A stretch of DNA of 64,000 nucleotides from Nemophila menziesii. Taxonomy: Eukaryota; Streptophyta; Magnoliopsida; Boraginales; Hydrophyllaceae. Positions within the stretch are counted from its first letter, which is position 1. Each line of letters begins with the position of its first letter. The translations under genes and the position numbers were made by a program. Below the pieces are notes generated by a model. The model had not been told where the DNA came from. It did not search any database and saw only the letters and a program-made list of their open reading frames with translations. The DNA is taken from the NCBI GenBank assembly GCA_029959085.1, contig JARWIR010000023.1:5531860-5595859 (forward strand), in the 5' to 3' direction. This document shows, in pieces, positions 45,778-56,890 of this stretch.

Positions 45778-47105
45778 ACGTACCTTTTTTCCAGAACATG
45801 AACCTATGTTCTTAATGGTGGCTAACTCATCTCATTCTTAAAAATTTGGTCCATGATGGTAAAATAATGATTCGGAAGGACCATCATGAAGCCTCTTCAA
45901 GAAGGGATATTTATCTTCTCTTTCGAATTTTGACTTCGTAAATAATTTTCAGTTGCAACTCTGGTGTATACCGGTGAAGTAGGAACTTCGGTAAATATGA
46001 TTGGGCTGGTCAATGCCGCCCCTACCAATTCATCTTAATTTTGAAGTAAACTTGCCTAGTCCATTTGATCACTCAACCTCATGATGCGAGGGTAGTACCT
46101 ATCCAAAAATAATTGTTTGCAACTGATTTCATATGGTAATTAGCTCTCGTGGTTGTTGATCGTACCACTCACTTTTTCCTCCAGTTATAAATAAAGGAAA
46201 CATGATGAGATACATTTGTTCTTGAGAAATAAAGGAAACATGATGAGATACATTTGTTCTTGAGTGACGCCTTTAGTAATGTAGTCATCACAAATTTGCA
46301 TAAAATTCTGAATAGATCTAACTTGATCTTGACGTGTAACCCAACTTTAATTACCATAGTTATTAATTTTATTGAGCATACCCACATCCAGCATAAATCG
46401 CACAGCTAGAATAGCTGGTAGGCAAATCCATGGGCTCATTTAGAAAGGGTAAACAATAGCGCAATCCATTTTTAGCTAGTGTTGGAGTAGTTCGAGTCAC
46501 GGTGGAAGCAAATGGCACAACTTAATCATCTCAACTCCGAATTGTCTTTCGTCCCTTCTCACTTCACTGACTTCAACTTCTATCTAAATCAAAAGAAATT
46601 AAGTCGGAATCTTTGACCAATTAATCATGGTGACTGAAATAATATGACTTCAAGATTTCTTTGATAAACACTCTAACTTCCCAAAGTGACTTTAAGCTCC
46701 TTCTACGCCTTGGTTTGGGGTTTGACTTGACTTTTTGACTTCTCATCATCATCTTGGAATCTCGTGTCAACTATGTACCTAAAAGCTACACACTTAACAC
46801 ATAATTAAGGGACAAAATCTCTACAAATATAATATGTCCAAATCAAGGAAGAAAATTACAATACGTCAAATATTAGGGAAAAAACTTTCACTTAGGCCTT
46901 ATAAACTCCCAAAGATATGTCTTAGTCTATTACAAAAGAAGAGATATCACTTACCTTTTCTACAAAACATGAACTGATGTTCTTAATGGTTGCTAACTCA
47001 TCTAATTCTAAACATTTTGGTCCATGATGGTAAAATCATGATTCGAAAGGACCATCATGAAGCCTCTTCCACAAGGGATATTTATCTTCTCTTTCTAATT
47101 TTTAT
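45291..47105. repeat. partial tandem duplication of E-LTR edge plus I gag
   Basis: Unit 1 (45291-46428) starts ATGGGCTCA and runs through the LTR start into gag. Unit 2 (46429 to about 47105) repeats the LTR part and about 155 bp of gag before G begins. The duplicated LTR start (46948) shows TGATATCTCT. Confidence 0.8.
45778..46429 (-). pseudogene. I gag fragment
   Basis: The minus strand reads the Ty3 Gag core (MLNKINNYGN, FMQICDDYITKGVTQEQMY, GGKSEWYDQQPRE), parallel to B 43000-42740. A 39-bp in-frame direct repeat (about 46187-46264) doubles a QEQMYLIMFPLFI-type segment. The rest of I is not in the window or not recognised. Confidence 0.75.
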
Positions 47106-47112
47106 ATAAACT

Positions 47113-48219
47113 TGTTGGCCTAGCGTCCTTTTAATCTTGTTTTAATATTTGCCAAATCGTGTTTTAAATATCCCCGAAATAGTGCTTTATTCTTGTCCTA
47201 ACTAAATACCGTTTCTCCATGATTTTAACATTATTTTTCAAGGGTTATTTAGTAGCCGGACCGGCTTACCGCCCGTAGGACCGGCATACCGGCGGAAGGA
47301 GTCATTGCCCAACGGTCACATGCCACATTGGATCTTCCCGTTGACTAGAAGACAAACCGGACCGGCATACCGGGCAGAGGTAGTATGTTGCCTATATAAT
47401 GAAGCTCTTTGTCATTCATTCAAGCACCTCTTACCAATCCAATTCTAATCATTCTTATACATCAATTAGAGGTCTCAAGCTATCATAGTATCAATTCAAG
47501 CTTGATCAATCAACTTGTTATATCTACTCAATCAAGGATTTAATCCAAGAAGCTTCAAAGTTTTAATCCACTCAAGAGAAGTTTTAAGCTTAGAGTTATA
47601 TCCTCTCTTTAGGAGTTCTTAGAAAAGTTGTAACAACCATTCAAACACTTGTTTTTATCCTTTTATATCTAGGTATTTTAATAGATAGATTAAGAGAGAG
47701 TGTGAGTATAGGGAGTATACTCGGTGTCCTTGTGTCGCAATAGCACAAGAGTTTGTCCTTCGTGGTATCGAAGAGGTTGTAAGGGTTATTGTGTTCTTGA
47801 CCCGCTTAAGAGAGACACGGGAGCTTAGTGAAAAGCTTGAAATCCTAAGGAGGCTTCCTTAGGTAGTGGATGTAGGGATAACCGAACCACTATACATCGT
47901 TGTGTACTTTCTATCCCTACTCTATTAATTTTCCGCACTCTATTTGTTTGATTATATAATAGTATGAATATCGTAATAATTATTATCTAATTAGTCTAAC
48001 TTATGGTCATCTAGTGTAGTAAGAGAATAGTAATTTTATTTACTTGTATCATTTATATATCGAACCTCTAGCTTATCCATTGCATGATCACGTAAAAGTT
48101 TGATATATTAGTTGACTTAGAAGTTTCTCTCTAAAACTTATAATTTTCCAAAAGATTTTTAATTAGGCATTAATCTTATTAGTAATCCTATTCACCCCCC
48201 CCCCCATCTAGAACTTTCA
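47113..48219 (+). repeat. 5' LTR of G (1107 bp)
   Basis: Starts TGTTGGCCTA and ends CTTTCA, with the C-run (48195-48205) and following sequence typical of plant copia LTR ends. Only one LTR is present, so the start is inferred from the TG and from the end of the I homology near 47103. Confidence 0.65.
47255..47400 (+). promoter_or_regulatory. LTR promoter of G with CCGG palindromes
   Basis: ACCGGCTTACCG, ACCGGCATACCGG at about 47290 and again at 47361-47373. TATATAAT is at 47393-47400, 20 nt past the last copy, followed by a C/A-rich start. Same signal order as in the internal clusters of A, B and C. Confidence 0.6.
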
Positions 48220-48220
48220 A

Positions 48221-48234
48221 TTGGTATCAGAGCC
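48221..48234 (+). promoter_or_regulatory. primer binding site of G, tRNA-Met type
   Basis: TTGGTATCAGAGCC, the common plant copia primer site (complement of the initiator tRNA-Met end). Confidence 0.9.
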
Positions 48235-48276
48235 TAACTCTACGTGAATAGCTTAATCGTTAGTAGAGTAAACGAT

Positions 48277-49327
48277 ATGGAATTTAATCTTTTGGAAGAG
48301 TCGTCTTCTACACGACCTCCACTTTTTGTAGGCACTTACTATTTTGCTTGGAGAACAAAAATGGAGGAATTTATCAAAGCCGAAGATCCGATCAATGGAG
48401 AATAGTCATGGAAGGACCATTCGTTCCATACAAAGAGGATTTAAATGAAGCGGAAGTTCTTAAGTTAAATCAAGAAGAAAAAGATTATGATGAACTCACC
48501 TATGATGATAATGCTAAACTCACTCAAAATGCAAAACCGATGTACACTCTAATATCTGGAATATCCGAAGAGAATTTCTCAAAAATGTTAGATTGTAATT
48601 TGGCAATAGAACGTTGGGATTGTTTGGAATTTCTATATGGGATTGTCGAGAATGACGAAGAAGAAGAAAGCATAATCCACGATGAATCTCATGATAATCC
48701 TAAACCAACCCATGAGGTAGAAATCTGTCCTAACTCTTTTTCACCGCCATATAATTATGATGATATTAGGTATATTTCATCCCTTCTCAATATTCTTGAC
48801 TCTCAAATTCATTTTAATAACCTTATGTTGAAAAAGGCAAAAATTGAGCAAAAGAATTGTTTTAAATGTTGTATCACTTTAGATGATATTTTGGGAAATA
48901 CAAAAAATCCATGTTTTGAAAATATTTTATCTTCAAATAAAAGTCAACATCTTATGAAGAAAAATATAGTAGGTTTTGAAAAAGTGGATGAAGCATGTTC
49001 CATTGCTCTTAAAATTTTAGAAAATCATCCCTATTTAAATGTCACTCCATTTGATGAAAATGTACTTTTTAAAGAAATTTATTTTTGGGTGAAAATTTGG
49101 TTATACAAAAGAACGAGAAAAAATCATGTTCAATACCTTCTCGTGATATTTCTACTGGAAAAAGAAGTACTTGCAATTATTGTGGAAAACCCGCTCATCA
49201 TGTTTCTACGTGTCACTACCACAAACAACTTGAATACGAGTCTTTAATACCTTCTTGGGAAAAACCGACTTGGATCGTGAAAAGTACTAATTGTGTTCCC
49301 GGATCCACTCCACCTTGGATACCTTAG
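48277..49327 (+). pseudogene. G Gag (copia type) with complete CCHC knuckle
   Basis: The ATG at 48277 starts a frame reading PPLFVGTYYFAWRTKMEEFI, the usual copia Gag N-terminal block. A shift near 48390 moves to the long frame (to 49247) with WRIVMEGPFVPYK, an acidic stretch and the Gag core. A second shift (49085-49150) leads to the knuckle CNYCGKPAHHVSTC, with all four ligands, and a stop at 49325. Ordinary copia polyproteins go on to protease; this one ends. Confidence 0.8.
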
Positions 49328-49775
49328 AAATATTTATTATAGGTGTTGAGCGTCAAGGAAATGAAATGATATACAAAAGGACGCTCAAAACTCGTAAAAG
49401 GAAAATCCGGTGATTTCTTTCTTTATCTCGTATATATTGGTGTTGTATTATGTGTGTTTGTGTTTCTTTTTATTTGTGCTAATATTTTTTTAGTTCTTAC
49501 TCTTGTTTCATGTTTGAAAATGCTTAGTTTTTGTTTTGGGTCTTTTTGTACTTTTTAGAAAATATAGGGATCTTTTTGAAATTATCTGTTTTCAATGTTT
49601 TCGAGTTTTCTACATTGTATTTTTTCAAAACAAGAGTTATTCTGGAAGTTTTAAAACATTCTTAAACTTTTGGGGAGCTTTCGATTTGGTTTCGGGAGGT
49701 TTTAAAGAATCCTTAAAATCCAATTTTTCCAAAATAAGAGAGACCGGAGCGATAAATTTTTTACGGGTTTCTACT
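49328..49775 (+). other. G spacer between Gag and palindrome block
   Basis: AT-rich with T-rich stretches and no recognised domain. The frame at 49536-49802 looks accidental. This is where pol would start in a complete copia. Confidence 0.5.
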
Positions 49776-49836
49776 GACCGGCATACCGGTCGCGGAATCT
49801 GATTCGACGAAAAACGGGTATTCCAGCTTTTAAACC
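49776..49836 (+). promoter_or_regulatory. internal palindrome and TATA-like box of G
   Basis: GACCGGCATACCGGTC (49776-49791) and TTTTAAACC at 49828-49836, 37 nt on; followed by a C/T/A-rich leader up to the ATG at 49982. Confidence 0.5.
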
Positions 49837-49981
49837 CATCTCTTTCAATTCCAAAACCCTAACTTCATTTTCTTCTTGGTTCTCTCTGCAAAAACGCATC
49901 ATCCACTTCTCTCTCTCAATATTTCATCTTCAAATCCTATCAAAAAATCATCTCCTTCAATCTTCATCATCATCTCTTGCA

Positions 49982-50937
49982 ATGGGTCCAAGAAAGGAAG
50001 CTCCTTCATCTTAAAAACTAAAGAAAATAGCAAGTTCATCAAATCCTTCTCAACCTTCCAAGCCATTCGAATTTAAACCGGGTAGAAAGGTTGAATCCTC
50101 CGCTTTTCCTATTGGTAATAGATTTTACACTCTACTTGAATTCCAAGGGCTTATTACTTTCCTATCTATTGAAATCAATTAAGCCACTACTTTTTGTCAA
50201 GATTTTTACCAAAAGCTTGTTTATGATTGTGATTTAAATGCTATTTCTTCAAAATTTCATGGGAAATCTTGAAAATCAATGAATCTTATCTTAGTACCCT
50301 TTTTTAGCTTAAAACTTCGGGTTTTGATAGTTTTTGGAATGTGGGTTGGGGTGGTCTTGATAATGATCTTATTCCCCGTGTTGAATCCTTTATGGAATCC
50401 CATTTAATAAATCCCACCTCAATTACTCCCGAGTCCAAACATTGGAGATCCTATGATTTTACTCCTGATTTTCAAATTGCATATTAAATCGTTTTAAATG
50501 GTCTATTTTGCAAAGCTAAACATGATGCAACTATATCTCCTTACGAAGCGTTTATTCTTTATCGCATTTATAACAAAGAACAAATCAATTTTCCAGCTAT
50601 TATGCTTAAAATGATTAAACATTCCCGTAATAACACCATTAGTGTTCCTTACGGTTTACCCCTCTCTGTTGTTTTCAAAAAATTTAGTCTTAATCTTGAT
50701 TTTTCACAAACTAAAAGTTTTAATCCTAATTGGATCATCAATTATAAAGCCGTTAGAAAAATGAAACTTGTTATCTATAGAAACGAGTATTTTCCAGAAA
50801 GTCATATTAATAATTTTAGGGATGAAAATATTATTGCTCGTATACTTTCTGATACCTCTCATTCCAAGGGTGCACCTATTCCATCATCTCCCATTCAAGT
50901 TGAGCCTATCCCAAATCCTCCTCAAAATGATGATTGA
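49982..50937 (+). pseudogene. G ORF2, same class as B ORF2
   Basis: Starts MGPRKEAPSS then a stop (50012-50014); three more stops in the first two thirds, then an open end (50602-50937). Pattern: Lys/Ser-rich start, FCQDFYQKL, LNGLFCKAKHDATISPYEAF, ILYRIYNKEQINFPAIMLKM, then VPYGLPLSVVFKKF. Compared with B (WHNFLIPNVF, NALLLDCMLRGEEVDVAQLI, PTMITCL) the order and spacing are alike. Identity is low; the relation is inferred. The stop overlaps the first bases of the C LTR. Confidence 0.5.
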
Positions 50938-52437
50938 TGTCTCCTCATTTGTGATAATTAAATATACTTCTGAGACATCATTTTAGGCTTATTTATTAGT
51001 TTATAGGTCGATCTTAGCTTAATTTAGTGCACTTTCCTATTTTGAGTCTTGATTTAGTGACATAATATTTTTAGAGCATATTGGGTTTAATTGTTTATTT
51101 AGTGTGAAGCTTTGAAGATAGTTATGGAGAGTCCAAGTCAAAGACTACAAGATATGGAGAGAGATATGCATGGTAATTGGAGATAGAAGGAAACAGAGTT
51201 CAATTAGGAAAAGGAAAAGCTGCCTAAATCTGAATTTCTGCAGTACACGCCTAAAGAAGTGGTTAATTACCTACGAAATAGGCCGATTTTCGTAATTTCC
51301 TTTCATAGGGACAAAGATAATTCTGTTACAATTCTTTTGGTATATTATGGAGCAAAAACCGACCAATAACGAAGAAGATATGCTCAAAACGGTCCAGCAG
51401 TGGTTATCTTTATTTCCATACGAATTTGAGTTGGGCTAGGAGTCCATTACTTTCCTTCTCCTTCAAGAAAACGAATTAGGTCTTCCTATACCCTATAAAT
51501 ACAGCATCTTAACACTCTAAAATCATCCTTGGCCAGACCTTAAGGCCAAGAGAAAGCTGCAACACAAGAGAAGAAGTCTGGAGGGAGCTGTGCATCAATC
51601 ATGTCTCCTTCAACCTCTTAGTTTGTAATTCTTTTCTCTTCTTTTCTTAGTATGAATTAATTCTTTTTAGTTTGAGTTTTAGCATATATGTATGAACCCT
51701 AGTTTTGAGTTGACATCTATCTAATTTTGGAACTTAATGTTTTAAATTGAATTATAGTTTTTATTCTCTGTTTATGTGTTTGGATTTATATTCTGTGTTC
51801 TTGTGGATGCGCGCCCATATAGAATTAGCATCTAGTAATAGGTCACCATTGACAACGGTGTTTAATTGCATGTTTAGCACATAACGCCTAGTATTAGGTC
51901 TGATCTGACAACCCAACCTAGCTAGATAATCACTATGGTTTAGTTCTTGTGACTATTTACCAATTTCAGGAAAATTTTGCTTAGGAAGCCTTATTGACAC
52001 AGGTAAATCCTATTTGAAACTACCGATAGCGAATTGGGACCGATTAGGGAAATACTACATAATTCACCCTTACATGTTAAGAACGGCAAAACTAGTGGGG
52101 ATTGTATGCTAATTACTCAAGCTATAACTTTCATACTATCTTCTTTTATTTTCTTTTATTTATTTTATTGTCTTTTATTTAGTAGTTTAGTTTTCTTTAT
52201 AAAAACCAAATAAAAATCTATTTTCCTTTTATTTCTTTGCGTATTATCTTTCTATCTTTTATATCTGCACTTGATAATTTGCATAAGTTCTTCTTAACCT
52301 TCGTAGTCCTTGAGGAACGAATCTTACTTATTCATTAAAACTTGCATACGATCTGTATACTTGCAGAACCGTGTTAGCTTAGGGTGTTTATTTGCACTTA
52401 TTTTATACATCTTTTTATCACACCTTAGGCCACACCA
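50935..52437 (+). repeat. 5' LTR of C (1503 bp)
   Basis: TGATGTCTCC to CACACCA. It opens with a perfect 9-bp inverted repeat, 50935-50943 with 50972-50980. A TATAAATA box occurs in CCCTATAAATACAGC near 51490. The end region has the CCTTGAGGAACGAA and ATACTTGCAG marks of the other LTRs. Confidence 0.88.
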
Positions 52438-52444
52438 AGTTTTT

Positions 52445-52461
52445 TGCGCCGCTGCCGGGGA
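52445..52461 (+). promoter_or_regulatory. primer binding site of C
   Basis: TGCGCCGCTGCCGGGGA, tRNA-Asp type with one G missing from TGGCGCC. Confidence 0.8.
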
Positions 52462-52622
52462 CTACATCGTTAGTCCTTGTGCAATTATCTAGTGCTTTTA
52501 TTTTAGTTAGTTCTATTTTACGCTTTTCTTTTTAGTTTTTGTTTTACAGATTTTTTTTAGGCGAAAGCAGATTTATTAGGAGATAAAGGTTTCGTGTTAT
52601 TAGATCCTGAAGAAGCTAATAC

Positions 52623-53789
52623 ATGATGGAATCTCTAAAGCTCAAGGAGTTAAACCAACAACTTGAGGAATTACGAGAACAATCGCGAAAACTAGCTCAG
52701 AGGAATCTAGTACATACCTCACCTTCATGTCCTAGTTGTGGAGCAAGAGATCACTCGTGGGAATATTGCATGAATAATCCAGCCTCAGTTTCCTTCATGC
52801 CTTATCAAAGAGACCATTATTATGATGGTTATTATCAATCTCAAGGAAATTACGCTGATTATCAACCCCCACAGAGTTACAATTGGGTCGGAGATCAACA
52901 GAATTATTATCATAATAACCATTATTATGACGATTATTCTCAACCACAACCACAAGCTTATTATCATCCACAACCTATCTATCAAGAAGCGCCAATTTAT
53001 AATGAAGCTTATCATGAACCACCTTCTTATTTAATGCAGCAAACCGTACAAGAACAACCGTCGAGTTCGAATTCAACCATGGCTAAGATAATGAACCTAA
53101 TTGAAGATATAGAGATTAGCCAGCAAGAATCCCAAGACTCACATAATGCGCTTATGAAGATGGTGTAGTCAGTGTCACAAATGGTGAATAAAGTTCAAAT
53201 CCTTGCAGAAGAGCAACTCCGAAGTGATACTAGTGCTCCAGCAAACAAAGTTTGTCATGCAGTTGAATTAAGAAGTGGAAAACAACTACCTCCACCAAGA
53301 CCAGAACCAGAACCAGTCCCTATTCCAGAAACGGGGGGAGAAGAAACAACAGAAGATAAGGTCGAAGAGGTAGTTGAACTAAAAAGTGTCCAAGAGAAGA
53401 CACCAGAAAAGAAAGAGAGCCCAGTGGTAACCAACACATGTCCTCCTCCACCATTCCCTTCATGTGTCAGAAAGGACAATGACCTGGAATTCAAGAAGTT
53501 CGTTGACATGGTGAACAAGTTAGAGATTAAAATACCGTTTGTAGAAGCTCTCAAGAGAATTCCAACATATACAAAATTCATGAAGGACATTCTTTCTAAC
53601 AAACGAAGATTCGAAACTAAAGAGATGAATGGATTGCCAGGGGAGTGTAGTGCTACAAATGAAATCAAGTTACCACAAGAAACACCTATTCCCACGAAAT
53701 CTTGGATGGCACCATCCATGATTATGAAGAATCGAGCTGAAAAGTTCGTGGGAATCAAAGGCAAAGGGTGGAAATTTTGTCATCCTTAA
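52623..53789 (+). pseudogene. C ORF1: Gag C-terminal part with zinc knuckle, protease missing
   Basis: One frame of about 388 codons with a single TAG at 53166-53168. An N-terminal helix is followed by the knuckle CPSCGARDHSWEYC (Cys36, Cys39, His44, Cys49), a Tyr/His/Gln/Asn tail, a Pro/Glu linker with ELRSGKQLPPPRP, then EFKKFVDMVNKLEIKIPFVE and FMKDILSNKRRF. These last blocks normally stand just before the Athila/Tat protease. Here the frame leaves the family after 'ATNEIKLP' and soon stops, so pol is deleted from the protease on. The capsid core before the knuckle is also absent. Confidence 0.85.
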
Positions 53790-54009
53790 TCGAGGTAACA
53801 CGTCTAACTTTAAAAGACGTTAAATAAAAGTGCTATACAGGAGACAACCCGTAATTTCTTTTATGTTTTTACATTTTTAGTTTTTAATTTATGTTTAGCT
53901 TAGTTAATTTTAGTTGATATTGCATATTTGAGAAAGGTATTAGTGTTTTTGATGCTTAGGTATTGGAGAAATCGAGTTAGGGAAGGCGAACAAAATTTTT
54001 CAGAAAAGC
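53790..54009 (+). other. post-ORF1 block of C
   Basis: Contains GACGTTAAATAAAAGTGC and GGGAGACAACCC. Related to A1 at 32797 and H near 5530. No gene. Confidence 0.55.
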
Positions 54010-54205
54010 AGAGGTGCGGTATACCGGACCTCAGCCGCGGTATACCGCAGGAGAAGAAAACACGTGCCACGGGGTCGTACCACGTGTATTTTGCAGAGAC
54101 GAAAATTTTGAACGCTGATAGGTGCGGTATACCGGACGATATGCGCGGTATACCGCAGCGCGCCGCCAGAGAAAGAGAAAACGGGTATAAGGTTATAAAA
54201 GAGGT
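54010..54205 (+). promoter_or_regulatory. palindrome cluster plus TATA box of C (putative internal promoter)
   Basis: CGGTATACCG at 54018, 54038, 54125 and 54146, in two pairs about 107 bp apart, with CACGTGCCACGGGG between. TTATAAAAG at 54193-54201, 38 nt past the last copy. A C/A-rich leader (54210-54603) follows. Confidence 0.62.
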
Positions 54206-54603
54206 ATGAAGCTTTTTAATTCCGAATTTCATAAACCTTAAGCCTACTTCTCTTCTCCAAAACTCTCCCAACTCCATTGAAGCTCATAAAAACCTTCACC
54301 AAACATCAAAACACTACCCAATCACCATGAAAACACATCCAATTCATTCTCCATATCATTACAAAGAAGATTCAACCACCCATATCATACCAAAACACCT
54401 TGAATCCAAGAATCAAAAGCTTAAATTTCAAAAATTCATCCTACAATTTCTTAAATCCATACCAATCCATGAAGAATCCATCTTACCCACATAGAGAATC
54501 ATCATCAAATCACTCTTCCTAACCCAAATTAAGCTTGAACAACCAATAATCAAAAGTTCAAATTTCAAGAGTGGTTAAAGCTTTGAGTTGGGGGTCAATT
54601 GAG

Positions 54604-54939
54604 ATGATTAAGAGAACATGAACATTATTTACTATAAGGGAGATGAAGAAAAGCAAGGTATTGGATTAATTGAGAAGAAATCAAGTGAGAAAAGTCCTAG
54701 TTCCAATTCAAATGGTAAAACAAGTCGAGAAAAGAGAGGTCAGCTAGTTGTGTGTGATTCAATGGGCAAAAAGGTTCTAACTTTAGTAAAGAAAACAACA
54801 CAACCTCTACAAATCAAAGACCCTACTCCCGAAGAAGAAGAGAAAGCTTCAATGGCCATGATAGCTTCTCCGAAGTAACAATTAAAGGAACTACCTTTTT
54901 CTTATAAGATAGTATTTGAAGAAGAAGTTGAAGGAGAAT
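54604..54939 (+). pseudogene. C ORF2, N-terminal part, cut by A2
   Basis: The start is ATG at 54604, after a PPT-like motif at 54582-54594. A stop after 5 codons and a frame change lead to the frame 54618-54878 (IEKKSSEKSPSSNSNGK, DPTPEEEEKASMAMIASPK, stop, QLKELPFSYKIVF). It is parallel to B ORF2 residues about 20-105. It breaks off at the A2 insertion. Confidence 0.75.
54935..54939. repeat. TSD of A2 (left), AGAAT
   Basis: AGAAT, repeated at 62649-62653. Confidence 0.95.
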
Positions 54940-55867
54940 TGGTGGGTCCTGGTGTGTTATAAAATTAAGTACGAAAGTAAAGGAACCACAATTACCGAAA
55001 GTGTATGGTTGTCCAAGTAATATTCGATAAATCAAGTTCATTCTCAGGGACGGATTAGGTTCAACTCCAGTATTAATCAGATAGTAAGAATAATTGTTGA
55101 ACAGAAAAGTAAAATAATAGATTTTTGTTTGGTTTTCTTAAAACTAAATACGCAATAAAATAAAGACTAAATTAAAATAAATAAAAGCAAATAAAGCAAC
55201 TAAAAGACTAACTTCAGATAAGAGAGATACTTGAGTCTCGCAAAGAATCCTCCTAACTAATATAATCTATGCTATGTTTAAGGGTAGAATTGGAATTATA
55301 ATATTAGTCGGGACTCTAATATCTCCTAGCCCCCTGTCGGGTGGACCTAGGAGCTATCCTAAAGTATCATAAACACCTGTATGGTCGAATATGCCTCTTC
55401 GGATGATATGATTTTACCTCTTTGGCTATGTAACTAGTTAAGCATGTCGGTCAATAACGGACATTACACGGGTATTACCTAGATCTGTATTCAAACCCCC
55501 CTGTCGGATGATCACCTCGCCACTAAAGTGAATAGCCCAAATACTAAAATCTATTTCTAGTTGTACGGAAAAGAAATAGTGATTAAGAACAAAGTAATAT
55601 CCAATATCTAAGACCTAATTCAATTTAAATCTAAACAATCCCAAATTCAAAACATAGAAATAATTAATTAAGGTTCATCTTTTTAGTGCGATTCTCAAGT
55701 ATATAAAAGTTTAGCTCATAACAATATTAAAGACTGAAATTAAATAGAAAGACATCATATTTAATTACAGAAAAGAAATATATAACCTAAGGATTAGATG
55801 ACTGTTGATGGAAGAACAAAATTCCTCCAGCTCTAGCTCCTCCTTTGCCTTCTTGCTCTGAAGTGGT

Positions 55868-55961
<94 letters not shown>

Positions 55962-55983
55962 CCCCTCTCTCCCTCTCTCTCCC

Positions 55984-56027
<44 letters not shown>

Positions 56028-56874
56028 AGGATGTATGAATTGAATATAATATGAGAGGTACTGAATTATGAGGTCTAAGAGGTGTATTTATAGGTGTTGG
56101 AGGACCCTAGGTCGAATTTCTTGGAGTGGAAGACAAGTCAAGGACTCTTAAATTCGTAGCTCTAAATTCTAGGAAAGGTAAGATTTTGCTGCTGATTTGA
56201 TTTGGTCATATCTTTTTCAATACTTATCCGTTTGAGAAGTTCCAATATATGAAACTGCTTGTCTTGGAAAGAGCTTTCTATTGGTGCAGACCATTCGTCC
56301 AGAATCCTTGCCAATCTTTAGTTATGGAATTATCTTTAAAACGTGGCTGGAATTTCAGATTCACAAGGCAGCTTTATCTTTATCTTTTCCTTTTTTGAAT
56401 AAATTTTTCCTAAATCTTCTTATTTCCATGTAAATCTTCTTTCCTTACATCTTTATCTTGACTTGGTCTCTAAGTAATTACCATTTATCTTTTAAAGCTT
56501 CACATTAAATAAATAATTAAACCGCATATGCTTAAAAAGAATAAATCAATAAATCAAGAAAACAAAATAGGAAAGTGTACTCTAAAAATAGCAACTCGAG
56601 TAAAAATCATTTCCTAACACTCTAAAATACATTAAGACTTTATTCTCACTTTTTTTCCTTGGATTGGTCTTTCATGAGATTCAAGAATCGATTAACTTTG
56701 CATTAAACATAGTCAAATTTAGGCACAAAAGCTCAAATTCTGCAAATAGTTAATTTCCGAGGGGAGAAAGTGTAATATGATCAAATAAGCCTAAAAGTCT
56801 ATCAAATAAGTCATTTATTCACCTAAAAGGATGTCTCCAAGGGGCTAATAATTAGAACAAATAGGGAGACATCA
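54940..56874 (-). repeat. 3' LTR of A2 (1935 bp)
   Basis: Carries the long CT microsatellite at 55869-56026. Otherwise near-identical to the 5' LTR. Confidence 0.94.
55869..56026. repeat. (CT)n microsatellite, about 157 bp
   Basis: Mostly pure CT with a few CCC interruptions in the last third. The 5' LTR has only about 25 bp at the same place (61782-61806). The frame of Ser-Leu repeats across it is an artefact of the repeat. Confidence 0.97.
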
Positions 56875-56890
56875 AGACCCCAAACTCAAA
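56875..56890 (-). promoter_or_regulatory. polypurine tract of A2
   Basis: TTGAGTTTGGGG on the minus strand at 56878-56889, next to the 3' LTR. Further copies are at 57701, 58252, 58630 and 59356. Confidence 0.8.

Larger units (their letters stand above)
47113..50934 (+). mobile_element. G: non-autonomous Ty1-like element with Gag and ORF2
   Basis: LTR (47113-48219), tRNA-Met primer site, copia-type Gag with intact zinc knuckle residues, palindrome and TATA block, ORF2. No protease, integrase or RT. The 3' end is cut by C at 50935, so the 3' LTR is not seen. Confidence 0.75.
50935..54939 (+). mobile_element. C: Ty3-type non-autonomous element, 5' part
   Basis: 5' LTR, tRNA-Asp type primer site, ORF1, palindrome and TATA block, and the start of ORF2, where A2 is inserted. 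It continues at 62654. The left flank is ATGAT (candidate TSD). The 3' LTR is not seen. Confidence 0.88.

Noticed and set aside
53255..53764. 169-codon antisense ORF opposite C ORF1
   Set aside because: It mirrors the Pro/Glu-rich linker of C ORF1, which has clear Gag-family motifs; it has no domain of its own.
55845..56054. 69-codon ORF of Ser-Leu repeats
   Set aside because: It is only the translation of the CT microsatellite.
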